In this document: piece by piece, positions 42,686 to 51,463 of the stretch | How positions within the stretch are numbered: position 1 is the stretch's first letter | Layout of the letters: every line of letters begins with the position of its first letter | Assembly (NCBI RefSeq): GCF_001953865.1 | Contig: NZ_MQUQ01000037.1 | Location: forward strand, 19,334 to 83,333 | Reading direction: 5' to 3' | Source: Amycolatopsis coloradensis | GTDB taxonomy: Bacteria > Actinomycetota > Actinomycetes > Mycobacteriales > Pseudonocardiaceae | Length of the DNA: 64,000 nt | Made by a program: the position numbers and the translations under genes | Notes under the pieces: generated by a model | The model's input: the letters and a program-made list of their open reading frames with translations, nothing else | The model's database searches: none | What the model was told of the DNA's origin: nothing

Positions 42686-43624
42686 ATGCGCCCGGTCTGG
42701 AGCGGTTCGCTTTCACTCGGTCTGGTGACGGTGCCGGTCCGTCTGTACAGCGCGGTCGAGGACCACACGGTGCACTTCCGCCAGTTCCAGCGCGGGACCG
42801 AGGACCGCATCCGGTACCGGCGAGTGAACGAGCGCACCGGCAAGGAAGTCGACTACGACGACATCGTCAAGGGTTACGAGCTCGACAGCGGCGAGTACGT
42901 CGTGGTCGAACCGGAGGAACTTGACGAGATCGCCCCCGGCCGGTCGAAGTCGCTCGACATCGAGAGCTTCGTCGAGCTGGACGCCATCGACCCCATGTTC
43001 TTCGACAAGACGTATTGGCTCGCGCCCGCGAAAGAGGAGTTCGAGCGTCCGTACGCGCTGCTGCTCGAAGCGATGCGTTCGTCGGGCAGGGCCGGGATCG
43101 CGAAGTTCGTCATGCGCGGCCGCGAGTACCTGGCGCTGGTCCGTTCGGGGGACGGCGTCATGGTGCTCAACACCCTGCATTTCGCCGCCGACCTGCGCGA
43201 CCCCGCCGAGCAGTTGCCGGAGCTGCCCGGCAAGGCCAAGGCACGCGGCAAAGAACTCGACATGGCCGTCAACCTGATCGACGCGATGAGCGACGACTGG
43301 CGGCCCGAGGAGTACCGCGACACCTACACCGATCGCGTGCGGAAGCTGATCAAGGCCAAGAAGAAGGGCGAGACCATCACGCCCGCCACCGAACCGGGTC
43401 AGCCGACGAAGGTTGTCGACCTGTTCGAGGCCCTTTCGAAGAGCGTCGAGAGCGGGAAGTCCAAGAAGAAGGCTTCCGGCGCCAAGACCCCGAAGGCCGC
43501 GGCGAAGAAGGACCTGTCCTCGCTGTCGAAGGCGGATTTGGAGAAGCTGGCGCGGGAGCGGGACATCAAGGGACGGTCGAAGATGACGCGCGCCGGGCTG
43601 GAAAAGGCGCTCAAGGCTTCGTGA
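42686..43624 (+). CDS. ku: Ku DNA end-binding protein for non-homologous end joining
   Basis: A 312-aa protein from ATG 42686; an in-frame GTG at 42680 sits on the AGGAGAGGAG ribosome site and is unlikely. The Ku core (MRPVWSGSLSLGLVTVPVRL, VVVEPEELDEIAP, FFDKTYWLAP, LVRSGDGVMVLNTLHF) fills about residues 1-250. A Lys/Ala-rich linker leads to a SAP-like helix-extended-loop-helix (LSSLSKADLEKLARERDIKG). It binds broken DNA ends and recruits LigD, which is not in this window. Confidence 0.93.
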   Translation: MRPVWSGSLSLGLVTVPVRLYSAVEDHTVHFRQFQRGTEDRIRYRRVNERTGKEVDYDDIVKGYELDSGEYVVVEPEELDEIAPGRSKSLDIESFVELDAIDPMFFDKTYWLAPAKEEFERPYALLLEAMRSSGRAGIAKFVMRGREYLALVRSGDGVMVLNTLHFAADLRDPAEQLPELPGKAKARGKELDMAVNLIDAMSDDWRPEEYRDTYTDRVRKLIKAKKKGETITPATEPGQPTKVVDLFEALSKSVESGKSKKKASGAKTPKAAAKKDLSSLSKADLEKLARERDIKGRSKMTRAGLEKALKAS

Positions 43625-44258
43625 CGACGCCCGCCGTCGCCAGTTCTTCCGCGATGGCTTCGATCAGCAGCCGGACGTCTTCGGCCGCCGTCGCGTGCAG
43701 CCCTTCCGACACGATCAGCACGTCGGACGTCGTGGCCGACACCGCGGAATGCCCGCTTTGCCGGTTCGTCCAGCGCCGCGCGTGGGCTTGGCCGTCTTCG
43801 TCGGCGAAGATCACCTCGCCCGGGTTCGGGTGCTCGACCGTGCCCGCGAAGGTCACGTATTTCTCGTCGCCCCGCGCGTGGCGGACTTCGAGCGAGCCGC
43901 TGATCTTCGCGACATCGAGCACCGCGACAGGGATGGCGTAGGCGACCGAAACCGCGTTGCAGAGGTCGATCACCGGATGGATCCGGGGGAGCGTGCCCTC
44001 CTTCCGAAGCCGCCGCAGCAATGATTCCGACGCGCAGCGGTACTGCGTCGGCTTCAGGCCCATCTTGGCGAATGCCCGGCGCCAGGCCTGGATCTCGGGA
44101 AATTCCGATTCCGGGCCGTCCGCGAGCCGTCGTGTCGCCCGCGCGACGAACTTTTCGAGGTCGACAGGCATCTCCGTGGTGATGCCGGTGGCCTGGAGGG
44201 TGCCGACGGCGAGGCCGGAGTGAGCGGCGCGGACGTCGGGGTGGTGCTGAAGTCGCAT
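43611..44258 (-). CDS. B3/B4 tRNA-binding-domain protein
   Basis: A 215-aa protein with the B3/B4 editing-type domain of PheT: WRRAFAKMGLKPTQYRCASE, HPVIDLCNAVSVAYAIPVAV, AGTVEHPNPGEVIFADEDGQ. Free-standing versions may hydrolyse mischarged aminoacyl-tRNA or D-aminoacyl products. Convergent with ku, overlapping it by 14 nt; 12 bp before it is the LysE stop on the same strand. Confidence 0.85.
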   Translation of the reverse strand: MRLQHHPDVRAAHSGLAVGTLQATGITTEMPVDLEKFVARATRRLADGPESEFPEIQAWRRAFAKMGLKPTQYRCASESLLRRLRKEGTLPRIHPVIDLCNAVSVAYAIPVAVLDVAKISGSLEVRHARGDEKYVTFAGTVEHPNPGEVIFADEDGQAHARRWTNRQSGHSAVSATTSDVLIVSEGLHATAAEDVRLLIEAIAEELATAGVVTKP

Positions 44259-44270
44259 ACGAGACCTCCT

Positions 44271-44882
44271 CTATTGGGTGGTGAACGCGAGTTTGGCGCC
44301 GAGCGCGGCGAAGGAACCGGCGAAGATCCGCCGCATCCAGGCGAGCACGCGCGGCCGGGAGAGGACGTGGTGGCGGACGCCGGCGGCGAGGACGCCGTAC
44401 CCGCTGAACACGACGAACGTCGCCAGCATGAACACCCCGCTCAGCACCAGCATCCGCGGGATGGAGCCGGGCTCGCCCGCCGGGACGAACTGGGGCAGGA
44501 ACGCGAAGAAGAACAGCGTCAGTTTCGGGTTCAGGACGTTGATCAGCACGCCGGAGGTGATCGTCCGCAGTGCCGACTCCGGTTCGGGCTCCCCGTCAAC
44601 GACGATCGCGTCGCGGTCCTTCAGTGTCGCCCATGCCATGTAGAGAAGGTAAGCGACACCAAGGTATTTGATGATTTCGAAGGCCACCGCGCTCGCGTGC
44701 AGCAGCGCCGCGAGGCCGGTGATCGCGGCGACCATATGCGGCACGATGCCGAGGGTGCAGGCGGTCGCGGCGAGGACGCTCGCGCGTCTCCCGCGGGCCA
44801 GTCCGGCGGACAACGTGTACACCACGCCGGTGCCGGGCGTGGCGACCACGACCAGGGTGGTGATCAGGAAGGCGATGCTCAC
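44271..44882 (-). CDS. LysE/RhtB-family amino-acid exporter
   Basis: A 203-aa membrane protein with six helices, from GTG 44882. The opening FLITTLVVVATPGTGVVYTL is the LysE signature (A-T-P-G), followed by GLARGRRASVLAA and SGVLINVLNPKLTLFFFAFL. It exports an amino acid or similar small molecule. Longer upstream frame is not supported. It precedes the B3/B4 gene by 12 bp on the same strand. Confidence 0.87.
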   Translation of the reverse strand: MSIAFLITTLVVVATPGTGVVYTLSAGLARGRRASVLAATACTLGIVPHMVAAITGLAALLHASAVAFEIIKYLGVAYLLYMAWATLKDRDAIVVDGEPEPESALRTITSGVLINVLNPKLTLFFFAFLPQFVPAGEPGSIPRMLVLSGVFMLATFVVFSGYGVLAAGVRHHVLSRPRVLAWMRRIFAGSFAALGAKLAFTTQ

Positions 44883-44983
44883 GCCGACCACTCTGCGCCC
44901 TCTTTGGTCTGGCGAACAGAGCCAAAGGCGCGCCACTCCAGTGGACCAAAGGCCTGCGTGAGGCGGCCTGCGGGTATCACCGG

Positions 44984-45532
44984 ATGGGGTGGCATGATGC
45001 ACGCTCGCACGTCGACGAGGAAGGCCTTGGTTTGAGCGCGCGCACCTCCCAGGTGGACGACCTCCGGCTGGTGGCACAACCGAATGCCGTGTTGTGCTCC
45101 GAGCTCTTCGTCCGTCTCATCTTGTCGGATTGGTCCTTGCGGCCGTTGCTCGATCAGGCGAAGACCGCCGCCGCCAGACTCGTGGGCGCGCTCGTCGACG
45201 CCGCCGATCCGAAGGCGCCGCCGTTCCTGACGCTGAGATTGCGGCTGCGCTCGGACGTCCTGGTCATCGAGGTCGACCACGAACTGGCCGGTCTGCCCGC
45301 GCCGACCCCCGCGCCCGGCGAGCGGACCGGGGTGGTGCCAGGGCAGACCGGCGGCGTGACCATCTGGTGCGAGCTGCCGCTGCCGGGCGGTATGTCCGCC
45401 GGTCAGGTGCAGTTGCCGCGGCGGGGCGACCGCCGGACCTTGGTGGACGAACCCGTCTCCGGCGAGCCGGTCGGCGCCGATCCCGAAGTCCTGGAACGAC
45501 TTTTGTCGCGGCTGAGCGGCTGGTCCGGCTGA
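44984..45532 (+). CDS. RsbW-like HATPase protein (degenerate)
   Basis: A 182-aa protein from ATG 44984; a TTG near 45030 is possible. SELFVRLILSDWSLRPLLDQ then AKTAAARLVGALVDAADP and FLTLRLRLRSDVLVIEVDHE match the N- and G1-box regions of the small anti-sigma/anti-anti-sigma ATPase family. The canonical Asn of the N-box is replaced by Gly-Ala-Leu-Val, so ATP binding may be lost. Its role is uncertain. Confidence 0.65.
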   Translation: MGWHDARSHVDEEGLGLSARTSQVDDLRLVAQPNAVLCSELFVRLILSDWSLRPLLDQAKTAAARLVGALVDAADPKAPPFLTLRLRLRSDVLVIEVDHELAGLPAPTPAPGERTGVVPGQTGGVTIWCELPLPGGMSAGQVQLPRRGDRRTLVDEPVSGEPVGADPEVLERLLSRLSGWSG

Positions 45533-45553
45533 TCCTCGTGAAAGGATCCGGGG

Positions 45554-46438
45554 ATGGGGTCGAAACGTGTCACCACACCGGTTCTGGAGATCGAGTACGA
45601 GCACGCGGGTGAGGCAGGCGCGCCGCCGGTGATCCTGCTCCACGGGTTCCCGTACGACGTGCGGGCCTATGCCGAGGTCGCGCCGATCCTCGCGGACGGC
45701 GGCGCCTCGGTGTACACCCCGTATCTCCGGGGGTTCGGCGGTACGAGGTTTCTCGACGACGCCACGCCCCGTTCCGGGCAGCAGGCCGCGCTCGCGCAGG
45801 ACCTGCTCGACTTCATGGACGCGCTGGGGCTCGAAAAAGCCGTCGTCGCCGGGTACGACTGGGGCGGCCGAGCGGCTTGCATCACGGCCGCCCTCAGGCC
45901 GGAGCGGGTGCGCGGACTGGTCTCGGTGGACGGCTACAACGTCCAGAACCTCGCCTACGCCGGGGAACCGGCGCCGCCGGAATGGGAAAGCACCTACTGG
46001 TACCAATATTATTTCCACTCCGAGCGAGGCCGTCGCGGGCTGGCGGAAAACCGCGAAGAGCTGTGCGCCTTGCTGTGGCGCACCTGGTCTCCGACCTGGA
46101 CCGGCGCCGGCGCGGCGTTCCCCGCCAGCGCACCCAGCCTGCACAACCCGGACTTCGTCGACGTCGTCATCCACTCGTATCGGCATCGCTTCGGCCTGGC
46201 GGAAGGGGATCCGCGTCATCAGGCGCTCGAAGACCTGATCGCGGAGGAACCGGTCATCACGGTGCCGACGGTCGTGCTGGAAAGCGGGGAAGACGGTATC
46301 GGCGGGCCCAGCGCGGAAGGTGATCGCGAGTACTTCACCGGGCCGTACGACCACCGCGTCCTGCCCGGGGTGGGGCACAACGTTCCGCAGGAGGCCCCGG
46401 AGGCGTTCGCCGCCGCGGTGGCTTCCCTGCTTCGGTGA
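45554..46438 (+). CDS. Alpha/beta-hydrolase (haloalkane dehalogenase/epoxide hydrolase-like)
   Basis: A 294-aa protein. HGFPYDVRAYAEVAP is the oxyanion region, AGYDWGGRAACITA holds an Asp nucleophile (about 103), the cap lies around WYQYYFHSERGRRGLAENRE, and GVGHNVPQEAPEAFA holds the catalytic His (about 274). The Asp nucleophile indicates hydrolysis of an epoxide or C-halogen bond rather than an ester. It stands 21 bp after the HATPase-like gene. Confidence 0.85.
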   Translation: MGSKRVTTPVLEIEYEHAGEAGAPPVILLHGFPYDVRAYAEVAPILADGGASVYTPYLRGFGGTRFLDDATPRSGQQAALAQDLLDFMDALGLEKAVVAGYDWGGRAACITAALRPERVRGLVSVDGYNVQNLAYAGEPAPPEWESTYWYQYYFHSERGRRGLAENREELCALLWRTWSPTWTGAGAAFPASAPSLHNPDFVDVVIHSYRHRFGLAEGDPRHQALEDLIAEEPVITVPTVVLESGEDGIGGPSAEGDREYFTGPYDHRVLPGVGHNVPQEAPEAFAAAVASLLR

Positions 46439-46536
46439 GCGTGATCACCCGTCCGTGCGCATGACGAATCCGGCTCTCGAGTTGTCCTTCCTGAGTACGG
46501 CGCACGATCCGCGTGCCACGGACGGAGGAGGACCCG

Positions 46537-46743
46537 ATGTCGTTGGGCGACAAGATCAGCAACAAGGCCGAAGAGTTCGGCGGTAAGGCCAAGGAAGCCG
46601 CCGGCGACGCCACCGGCGACGAGGAACTGCGTGCCGAAGGCCAGACGGACCAGGCGAAGGCCGGTCTCAAGGGCGCCGTCGAGAACGTGAAGGACGCCGT
46701 CGGCGACGCGGCGGACAAGATCCGCGACACCTTCAAGAAGTAG
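46537..46743 (+). CDS. CsbD-family stress protein
   Basis: A 68-aa hydrophilic helical protein from ATG 46537, with GGAGGAGG before it. SLGDKISNKAEEFGGKAKEA is the CsbD opening, followed by DEELRAEGQTDQAKAGLKGA. CsbD proteins are induced by general stress (SigB-type) and their function is unknown. A 12-bp perfect hairpin follows 10 bp after the stop. Confidence 0.85.
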   Translation: MSLGDKISNKAEEFGGKAKEAAGDATGDEELRAEGQTDQAKAGLKGAVENVKDAVGDAADKIRDTFKK

Positions 46744-46753
46744 CGGTTCTTTC

Positions 46754-46787
46754 CGGGCCGGGGCGGCGGATTCCGCGCCCCGGCCCG
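46754..46787. terminator. Hairpin between csbD-like and P450 genes
   Basis: Perfect 12-bp arms (46754-46765 and 46776-46787) around a 10-nt loop lie between the convergent CsbD and P450 stop codons, so the structure probably ends both transcripts. Confidence 0.75.
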
Positions 46788-46790
46788 TTC

Positions 46791-47912
46791 TCAGTCGGGC
46801 AGGACGACCGGCAGGCTGGTGAGCCGCGTGCCTTGGATGCCGCCGAGGAACGTCTGCCGGAGGTCGGCATACGGCACGGCGAGCCGGGCCCGGGGGAAGT
46901 CCGTGCGCAGAACCGTCGCCACCGCCCGCAGTTCGAGCTGCGCGAGCTGGGCGCCGACGCAGAAGTGCGGTCCCGCGCCGAACGTCAGGTCCGGGCCCGG
47001 CTTCCTGGCCGGATCGGTGTTGACGCCCTGGATGTCGACGAGCACCGGGGCGTTGGCGGGGAGCCGGATCCCGGCGAGGTCGAGCTCCGTGGTGGTGAAC
47101 CGCCAGAGGGTGAACGGTGCGGGCGGAAGCACCCGGAGGGTTTCGCGGACCAGAGGGCCCTCGGGGGAGGTGTCGCCGTCGAGGAGCCGCGCGACCAGGA
47201 AGCCGAGTGCCGCGTCGGTGGTCAGCTGCCCGGCGAAGATCAACGCGAACAGGTGATACCGCAGGTCGTCCTCGGACGTCCCGGGCGGGAGGTTGTCGCG
47301 CAGCTCCGTCGCGAGCCCGTTCCGGTTCGGGGTCAGTCCAGCGGCGGCGAGGTCCGCGATCGAGGCGATGGCCTTGCCCTGGGCGCCCGGCTCGGGATCG
47401 GACATGCGGCGGCAGGCGTCGACGGCGGCGTCGAGCAGGTGGAGCGGGATGCCGAGCAGGTCGAGCAGGACGGTGAGCGGGAAGCGGGTGGAGAAGCCGT
47501 CCATGAGGTCGACGGTTCCGCCGCCGAGTTCCGTCAGCAGGACGCGTGCGATGTGGTGGATCCGGTCCGACTGCGCCTGGATCCGTTTGGCGCTCAGCAG
47601 CGGAGCGTGCGCTCGCCGCAGTCCGGTGTGGTCCGGGCCGTCCAGCGTGGTGAGCGACGGCTGTTCGGCGGCGGTCTGTTCGAGCCCGGTCCAGTTCTCC
47701 GGGGCCAGTGCGGGATCCTTGGCGATTCGCGGGTCCGACAGGACCGCGCGCGCCAGCTTCTCCTCGGTCACGATCCACGCCTTGCCGCCCGACGGCGCGG
47801 CCACTTCGACGAGAGGACCGGCGACGCGCAGCGCGGGGCGGACGGGATCGGGCTCGGTGATGCCGCGGGTGGTCGCGGCGAACGGGTCAGGGAGCAAGAC
47901 GAACTCCTTCAT
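46791..47912 (-). CDS. Cytochrome P450 monooxygenase
   Basis: A 373-aa soluble P450, slightly shorter than the usual 400. The I-helix oxygen site is ALIFAGQLTTDAALG, the ExxR is RETLR (about 257) and the heme ligand loop is FGAGPHFCVGAQLAQ with Cys about 318. Substrate is unknown; length and motifs match secondary-metabolism P450s. No ferredoxin partner is adjacent. It is divergent from a MarR regulator with a 72-bp shared promoter. Confidence 0.92.
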   Translation of the reverse strand: MKEFVLLPDPFAATTRGITEPDPVRPALRVAGPLVEVAAPSGGKAWIVTEEKLARAVLSDPRIAKDPALAPENWTGLEQTAAEQPSLTTLDGPDHTGLRRAHAPLLSAKRIQAQSDRIHHIARVLLTELGGGTVDLMDGFSTRFPLTVLLDLLGIPLHLLDAAVDACRRMSDPEPGAQGKAIASIADLAAAGLTPNRNGLATELRDNLPPGTSEDDLRYHLFALIFAGQLTTDAALGFLVARLLDGDTSPEGPLVRETLRVLPPAPFTLWRFTTTELDLAGIRLPANAPVLVDIQGVNTDPARKPGPDLTFGAGPHFCVGAQLAQLELRAVATVLRTDFPRARLAVPYADLRQTFLGGIQGTRLTSLPVVLPD

Positions 47913-47922
47913 GAGAAAGTTG

Positions 47923-47935
47923 CTTCACGATGAAG
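47923..47935. promoter_or_regulatory. Candidate MarR operator
   Basis: CTTCACGATGAAG is a perfect inverted repeat (CTTCA-CGA-TGAAG) in the P450/MarR divergent promoter, next to the P450 start. TAGGT...ACCTA further right (47952-47970) may be a second site. Confidence 0.5.
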
Positions 47936-47984
47936 GTATATTTACGGCCGGTAGGTTGTCAAAGCACCTACTTGAGGAGGTTCG

Positions 47985-48440
47985 GTGGAGGATCGGGTCA
48001 CGTCGTTGCTGGACGGCCTCCGGAGTTTCGGCGCGAACTACACCGAGTTCACCCGGCGCTTCGCGAACTGGCTCGGCCTGCACGCGACCGACGCCGCCGC
48101 GCTGGTGGAGATCCTCTACGCCGAGGACACCGGCTCGCCGCTCTCCCCGGCCCGGCTCGGTGAACGGGTCTCGCTGACCTCGGGAGCGACCACGAACCTG
48201 CTGAACCGGCTGGAGAACCTCGGCTATGTGGTGCGGACCAGGGAGAGCACCGACCGGCGCGTGGTGACCCTGCGCAGCGGCCCCGACATCCAGGAACCCG
48301 CGCGCGAGTTCTTCGGCCCGTTCAGCGCGGGGCTCGCGGCGCTGGTGGCGGAGTACCCGGCGGAGGAAATCGAACGGTTCGAAGCCTTTCTGCGGAGCCT
48401 GCGGTCCACAATGGACAATGTGCTCGACCGGCAGGGGTAG
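47985..48440 (+). CDS. MarR-family transcriptional regulator
   Basis: A 151-aa winged-helix protein from GTG 47985, behind GAGGAGG. The recognition helix is in RVSLTSGATTNLLNRLENLG and the wing in RESTDRRVVTLRSGP. It is the likely repressor of the divergent P450 and of itself. Confidence 0.87.
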   Translation: MEDRVTSLLDGLRSFGANYTEFTRRFANWLGLHATDAAALVEILYAEDTGSPLSPARLGERVSLTSGATTNLLNRLENLGYVVRTRESTDRRVVTLRSGPDIQEPAREFFGPFSAGLAALVAEYPAEEIERFEAFLRSLRSTMDNVLDRQG

Positions 48441-48564
48441 CGGCTCCCGCCTCGTTCGAGTGTTCTCGCCCACCTGACCAGTCCGCGCCGCCTTCGGCGC
48501 CGAATCCCTCCCAGACGCCGTGGAAAACGCGTAGCCGGGCGTCGGGTGAGGTGGAGGCAGCTTG

Positions 48565-49161
48565 ATGGTCGAGGGTGTGCGGACGAGTCCGCGCAAAAAC
48601 GGCGGTTCCGGAGCGGAGCCCGCCGAAGCGAGCCTGATGCAACGGGTCGCGGCCGGCGACGAACAAGCGTTCGCCGATCTGTACGACGTCGTGGCGGGAC
48701 CGGTGTGGGGAGTGGTGAACAGGGTCGTCCGCAACGGCACGTTCGCCGAGGAGGTGACCCAGGAGGTCCTGGTGGAGGTGTGGCGGACGGCGGCGCGGTT
48801 CAAACCGGGCAAGGGGACCACGATGGCCTGGGTGCTCACCATCGCGCACCGGCGGGCGGTGGACCGGGTGCGCTCGCACCAGGCCGCGCTCGACCGGGAC
48901 GACCGCGCGGGCAGACTCGATTTCCGGCGCCCGTTCGACGAGGTCGCCGAGTCCACGATCAGCAATCTGGAGCAGCAGCGGGTGCGGCAGTGCCTGTCCG
49001 CGCTGACCGAGCTGCAACGGGAATCGGTCGTGCTGGCCTATTACAACGGGTACACCTACCCGGAGGTCGCGGAAGTGCTCAAGACCGCGCCCGGCACGGT
49101 GAAGACCCGCATCCGCGACGGTCTGATCAGGTTGCGTGACTGTTTGGGGGTCGGGCAATGA
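48565..49161 (+). CDS. sigK: ECF sigma factor, SigK-like
   Basis: A 198-aa sigma-70 family protein from ATG 48565, with GTGGAGG before it. Region 2 is GDEQAFADLYDVVAGPVWGV to VTQEVLVEVWRTAARFKPGK and region 4 is LTELQRESVVLAYYNGYTYP to LKTAPGTVKTRIRDGLIRLR. Its stop overlaps the RskA-like anti-sigma start by ATGA. Pairing with RskA identifies it as a SigK-type factor; in Mycobacterium SigK controls secreted fasciclin antigens, and a fasciclin gene lies at 63.8 kb in this window. Confidence 0.88.
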   Translation: MVEGVRTSPRKNGGSGAEPAEASLMQRVAAGDEQAFADLYDVVAGPVWGVVNRVVRNGTFAEEVTQEVLVEVWRTAARFKPGKGTTMAWVLTIAHRRAVDRVRSHQAALDRDDRAGRLDFRRPFDEVAESTISNLEQQRVRQCLSALTELQRESVVLAYYNGYTYPEVAEVLKTAPGTVKTRIRDGLIRLRDCLGVGQ

Positions 49162-49880
49162 CGGCGGAACTGCACACACTGACCGGGGCCTATGCCGTGG
49201 ACGCCGTCCCGGAGGAGGAGGCCGCGGCGTTCCAGCGGCACCTGCGGGGCTGTCCCGCGTGCGGCCAGGAGGTCCGGGAACTGCGGGAGACCGCGGCACG
49301 GCTGGGGGCGTCACTCACCACCGTGCCACCGCCGAGGCTGCGGGAAGCGACGCTCACGCGGGTCGCCCAGACCCGTCAGTGGCCTCCGCTGGTCGCGGCC
49401 GTGCGGCGAACCCAGTCCACGAAGAAGCCGCCGGTCCGGATCGCGTTGTGGGGTGCCGCGGCGGCCGCCGTCGGGGCGCTGGTGTTCGGACTGGCCACCA
49501 CGAGCACCGAACCCGGAGCCGGCCCCGCGCAGCGGCAACTCGCCTCGGTGAATTCGGTGCTCACCGCGCCCGACGCCTCGACCGTCAAGGGCGCCGAGCC
49601 CGGAACGACCACTGTGGTGACCTCGCGAAGCCAGGGCAAGGTCGTGATCCTGGCGGGTGATCTTCCCCCGCTGGCGCCCGGCAAGGAGTATCAGGTCTGG
49701 CTCATCGGGGCGAGCGGCGTGCACTCGGCCGGACTGCTCGCGTCGGACGGTCCACATCGGACTCGCCCGGTCCTCGCGGAGCTGCCGGGAGGGATCGACA
49801 GGGTCGGCATCACCGCCGAACCGGCCGGGGGTTCACGGACCCCGTCCACCCCGGCCGTCGCGATGATCCCGCTCGCCTAA
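49158..49880 (+). CDS. rskA: Anti-sigma-K factor, RskA-like
   Basis: A 240-aa membrane protein. The zinc-type anti-sigma domain is at residues 1-60 (EEEAAAFQRHLRGCPACGQE), one transmembrane helix at about 98-118 (VRIALWGAAAAAVGALVFGL) and an extracellular RskA domain with ILAGDLPPLAPGKEYQVWLI. It holds SigK inactive until regulated proteolysis. It is translationally coupled to sigK and ends 4 nt into the convergent SDR gene. Confidence 0.9.
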   Translation: MTAELHTLTGAYAVDAVPEEEAAAFQRHLRGCPACGQEVRELRETAARLGASLTTVPPPRLREATLTRVAQTRQWPPLVAAVRRTQSTKKPPVRIALWGAAAAAVGALVFGLATTSTEPGAGPAQRQLASVNSVLTAPDASTVKGAEPGTTTVVTSRSQGKVVILAGDLPPLAPGKEYQVWLIGASGVHSAGLLASDGPHRTRPVLAELPGGIDRVGITAEPAGGSRTPSTPAVAMIPLA

Positions 49881-50812
49881 AGACCGGTCAGCCGCCCGCA
49901 GGCCTGCCAGAGTTCCTGGCGCTGCGCGGCGGTTTCCCGGGTCTTGCCGAAGTAGTGCGTCGGGCGCTGGACGCGGTCGTGCCAGAACATCCCGTTGTAG
50001 CGGGCGGGTTCCTCGGCCGCGGCGAGCCAGACGAAGGTGTCGGCGCCCTGCTCCGGGTTCCGCAGGATCGGCCGCGTCAGCTTCTGGAAAGTCGGCAGGG
50101 AGGTCGCGACCCCGGGAGTGTCGGCCCAGCCGGGGTGGGCGCTGTGCACGGTGCGCCCGGAGCCGTCCAGTTCGTCCGCCCAGAGTTCGGCGAGCACCAC
50201 CTGCATCCGTTTGGTGCGCGCGTATCCGGCGGTGGGTTTGTAGTCGCCCCGCCGGTATTGGAGGTCGTCGGTGCGCAGTGGCCGACCGTACATCCCGCCG
50301 GAGCTGACCCAGATCACTCGTGCGCCGTCAGCCAGTTTCGGGCGGAGCGACGAGGTGAGGAGATGCGGGCCGAGCACGTGCGTGGCGAGCATGACTTCGT
50401 TGCCCTCGGCCGTTTCCGTGCGCTTGGCGGGCATCACGCCGGCGTTGTGCACGAGGATGTCCACCTCGCCGTCGAGATCCTTGGCGTAGTCGCGCACGGA
50501 CGAGATCAGGCTGACGTCACACTGGTCGACGACTACCCGTCCGGCGCCTGCGGCGCGCTCGATCCCGGCGCGGGCGGCGTCGCCGTCGCCGCGCACCGCG
50601 ATCCTGACGGTCGCGCCCAGTTTCGCCAGCCCGATGGCGGTCGCCTTGCCGAGACCGGCTTTCGCGCCGGTCACCACCGCGACCTTGCCCGCGAGCGCGT
50701 CCGGCGCGGGGTCTTCGGGCCACCACCGCCGTCGCAGGAAATGCCCGACACTGCTGTAACCGAGCAGGGTCCGATCGAGTAACGTGTCGGCGGCTCGAGT
50801 CACGCTGGACAT
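49877..50812 (-). CDS. Short-chain dehydrogenase/reductase
   Basis: A 311-aa SDR from ATG 50812 (MSSVTRAADTLLD), behind GAGGAG; ATG 50827 is the alternative. NAD(P)-binding TGAKAGLGKATAIG (about residue 45), NAG motif LVHNAGVMPA, catalytic Ser near VIWVSSGGMYG and YxxxK in GYARTKRMQ (here Tyr-Ala-Arg-Thr-Lys). C-terminal half as in WW-domain oxidoreductase-like SDRs. Substrate unknown. It stands alone, convergent with rskA. Confidence 0.86.
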   Translation of the reverse strand: MSSVTRAADTLLDRTLLGYSSVGHFLRRRWWPEDPAPDALAGKVAVVTGAKAGLGKATAIGLAKLGATVRIAVRGDGDAARAGIERAAGAGRVVVDQCDVSLISSVRDYAKDLDGEVDILVHNAGVMPAKRTETAEGNEVMLATHVLGPHLLTSSLRPKLADGARVIWVSSGGMYGRPLRTDDLQYRRGDYKPTAGYARTKRMQVVLAELWADELDGSGRTVHSAHPGWADTPGVATSLPTFQKLTRPILRNPEQGADTFVWLAAAEEPARYNGMFWHDRVQRPTHYFGKTRETAAQRQELWQACGRLTGL

Positions 50813-50896
50813 GCGGGCACTCCTCATCGCTCGTGACGCGTCTGCGCGGGAAATCGGTACCCGGACCGCGTTCCCGGTCCGCTCGCCCCGGAAACC

Positions 50897-51463
50897 CTAT
50901 TGGATGCGGGAACCCGTCTTCGCGGAGAAGCGGAACTCGATGGTCGTGGGAAGGTCTTCGAGGTCCAGCGCCTGGCGCAGCCGCGGCAGGCCTTCCTCGG
51001 TGACCCGTTCGCGGATGGCGCCGAGGTCGCCGTCCTGTTCGGCGCTCAGCACCACGGCCAGCACCGGCGCGTCCTGGGTGCCGCCCAGCGTGGCGTGCGC
51101 GGCGTGGACGCCGGGATAGGTCGCGACCTCGGCCGTGAATGGTTCGACCGCGGTGCTCGCGGCCAGCGCGGTCCGGCCCGTGTCCTGGTCGAAGCGCCAG
51201 GTGTGGGACTTGGGTTTCCGGACGGGCTGGGCGATGAGCCAGCGCAGCGTCAGCAGTCCGACGACCACCGCGCCCCCGGCGACGGCGTACCAGGCCCAGC
51301 CGGGCGGCATGGCCGTGCCGGGGACGAGCGCCGTATCGGCCCTGAGCAAGGGGATCCTGCCGAAATGGGTGCCGACGGCGAACACGCCACCGGCGAGCAG
51401 GACGAGCCCGGTCAGCACCAGCAGGGTGCGGTTCAGGCGGGCGGGACGGTTGAGGTCGGTCAT
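50897..51463 (-). CDS. amaP: AmaP-like alkaline shock response membrane anchor protein
   Basis: A 188-aa protein with two N-terminal transmembrane helices (TLLVLTGLVLLAGGVFAVGT and WAWYAVAGGAVVVGLLTLRW) and a soluble alpha/beta domain. AmaP anchors Asp23/Gls24 proteins to the membrane during envelope stress. It is the last of five tightly packed genes; GTGA-type overlap with the DUF6286 gene. Confidence 0.78.
   Translation of the reverse strand: MTDLNRPARLNRTLLVLTGLVLLAGGVFAVGTHFGRIPLLRADTALVPGTAMPPGWAWYAVAGGAVVVGLLTLRWLIAQPVRKPKSHTWRFDQDTGRTALAASTAVEPFTAEVATYPGVHAAHATLGGTQDAPVLAVVLSAEQDGDLGAIRERVTEEGLPRLRQALDLEDLPTTIEFRFSAKTGSRIQ

Noticed and set aside
46219..47778. 519-codon minus-strand frame over the P450
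   Set aside because: Different frame from the P450, which has all of its conserved motifs.
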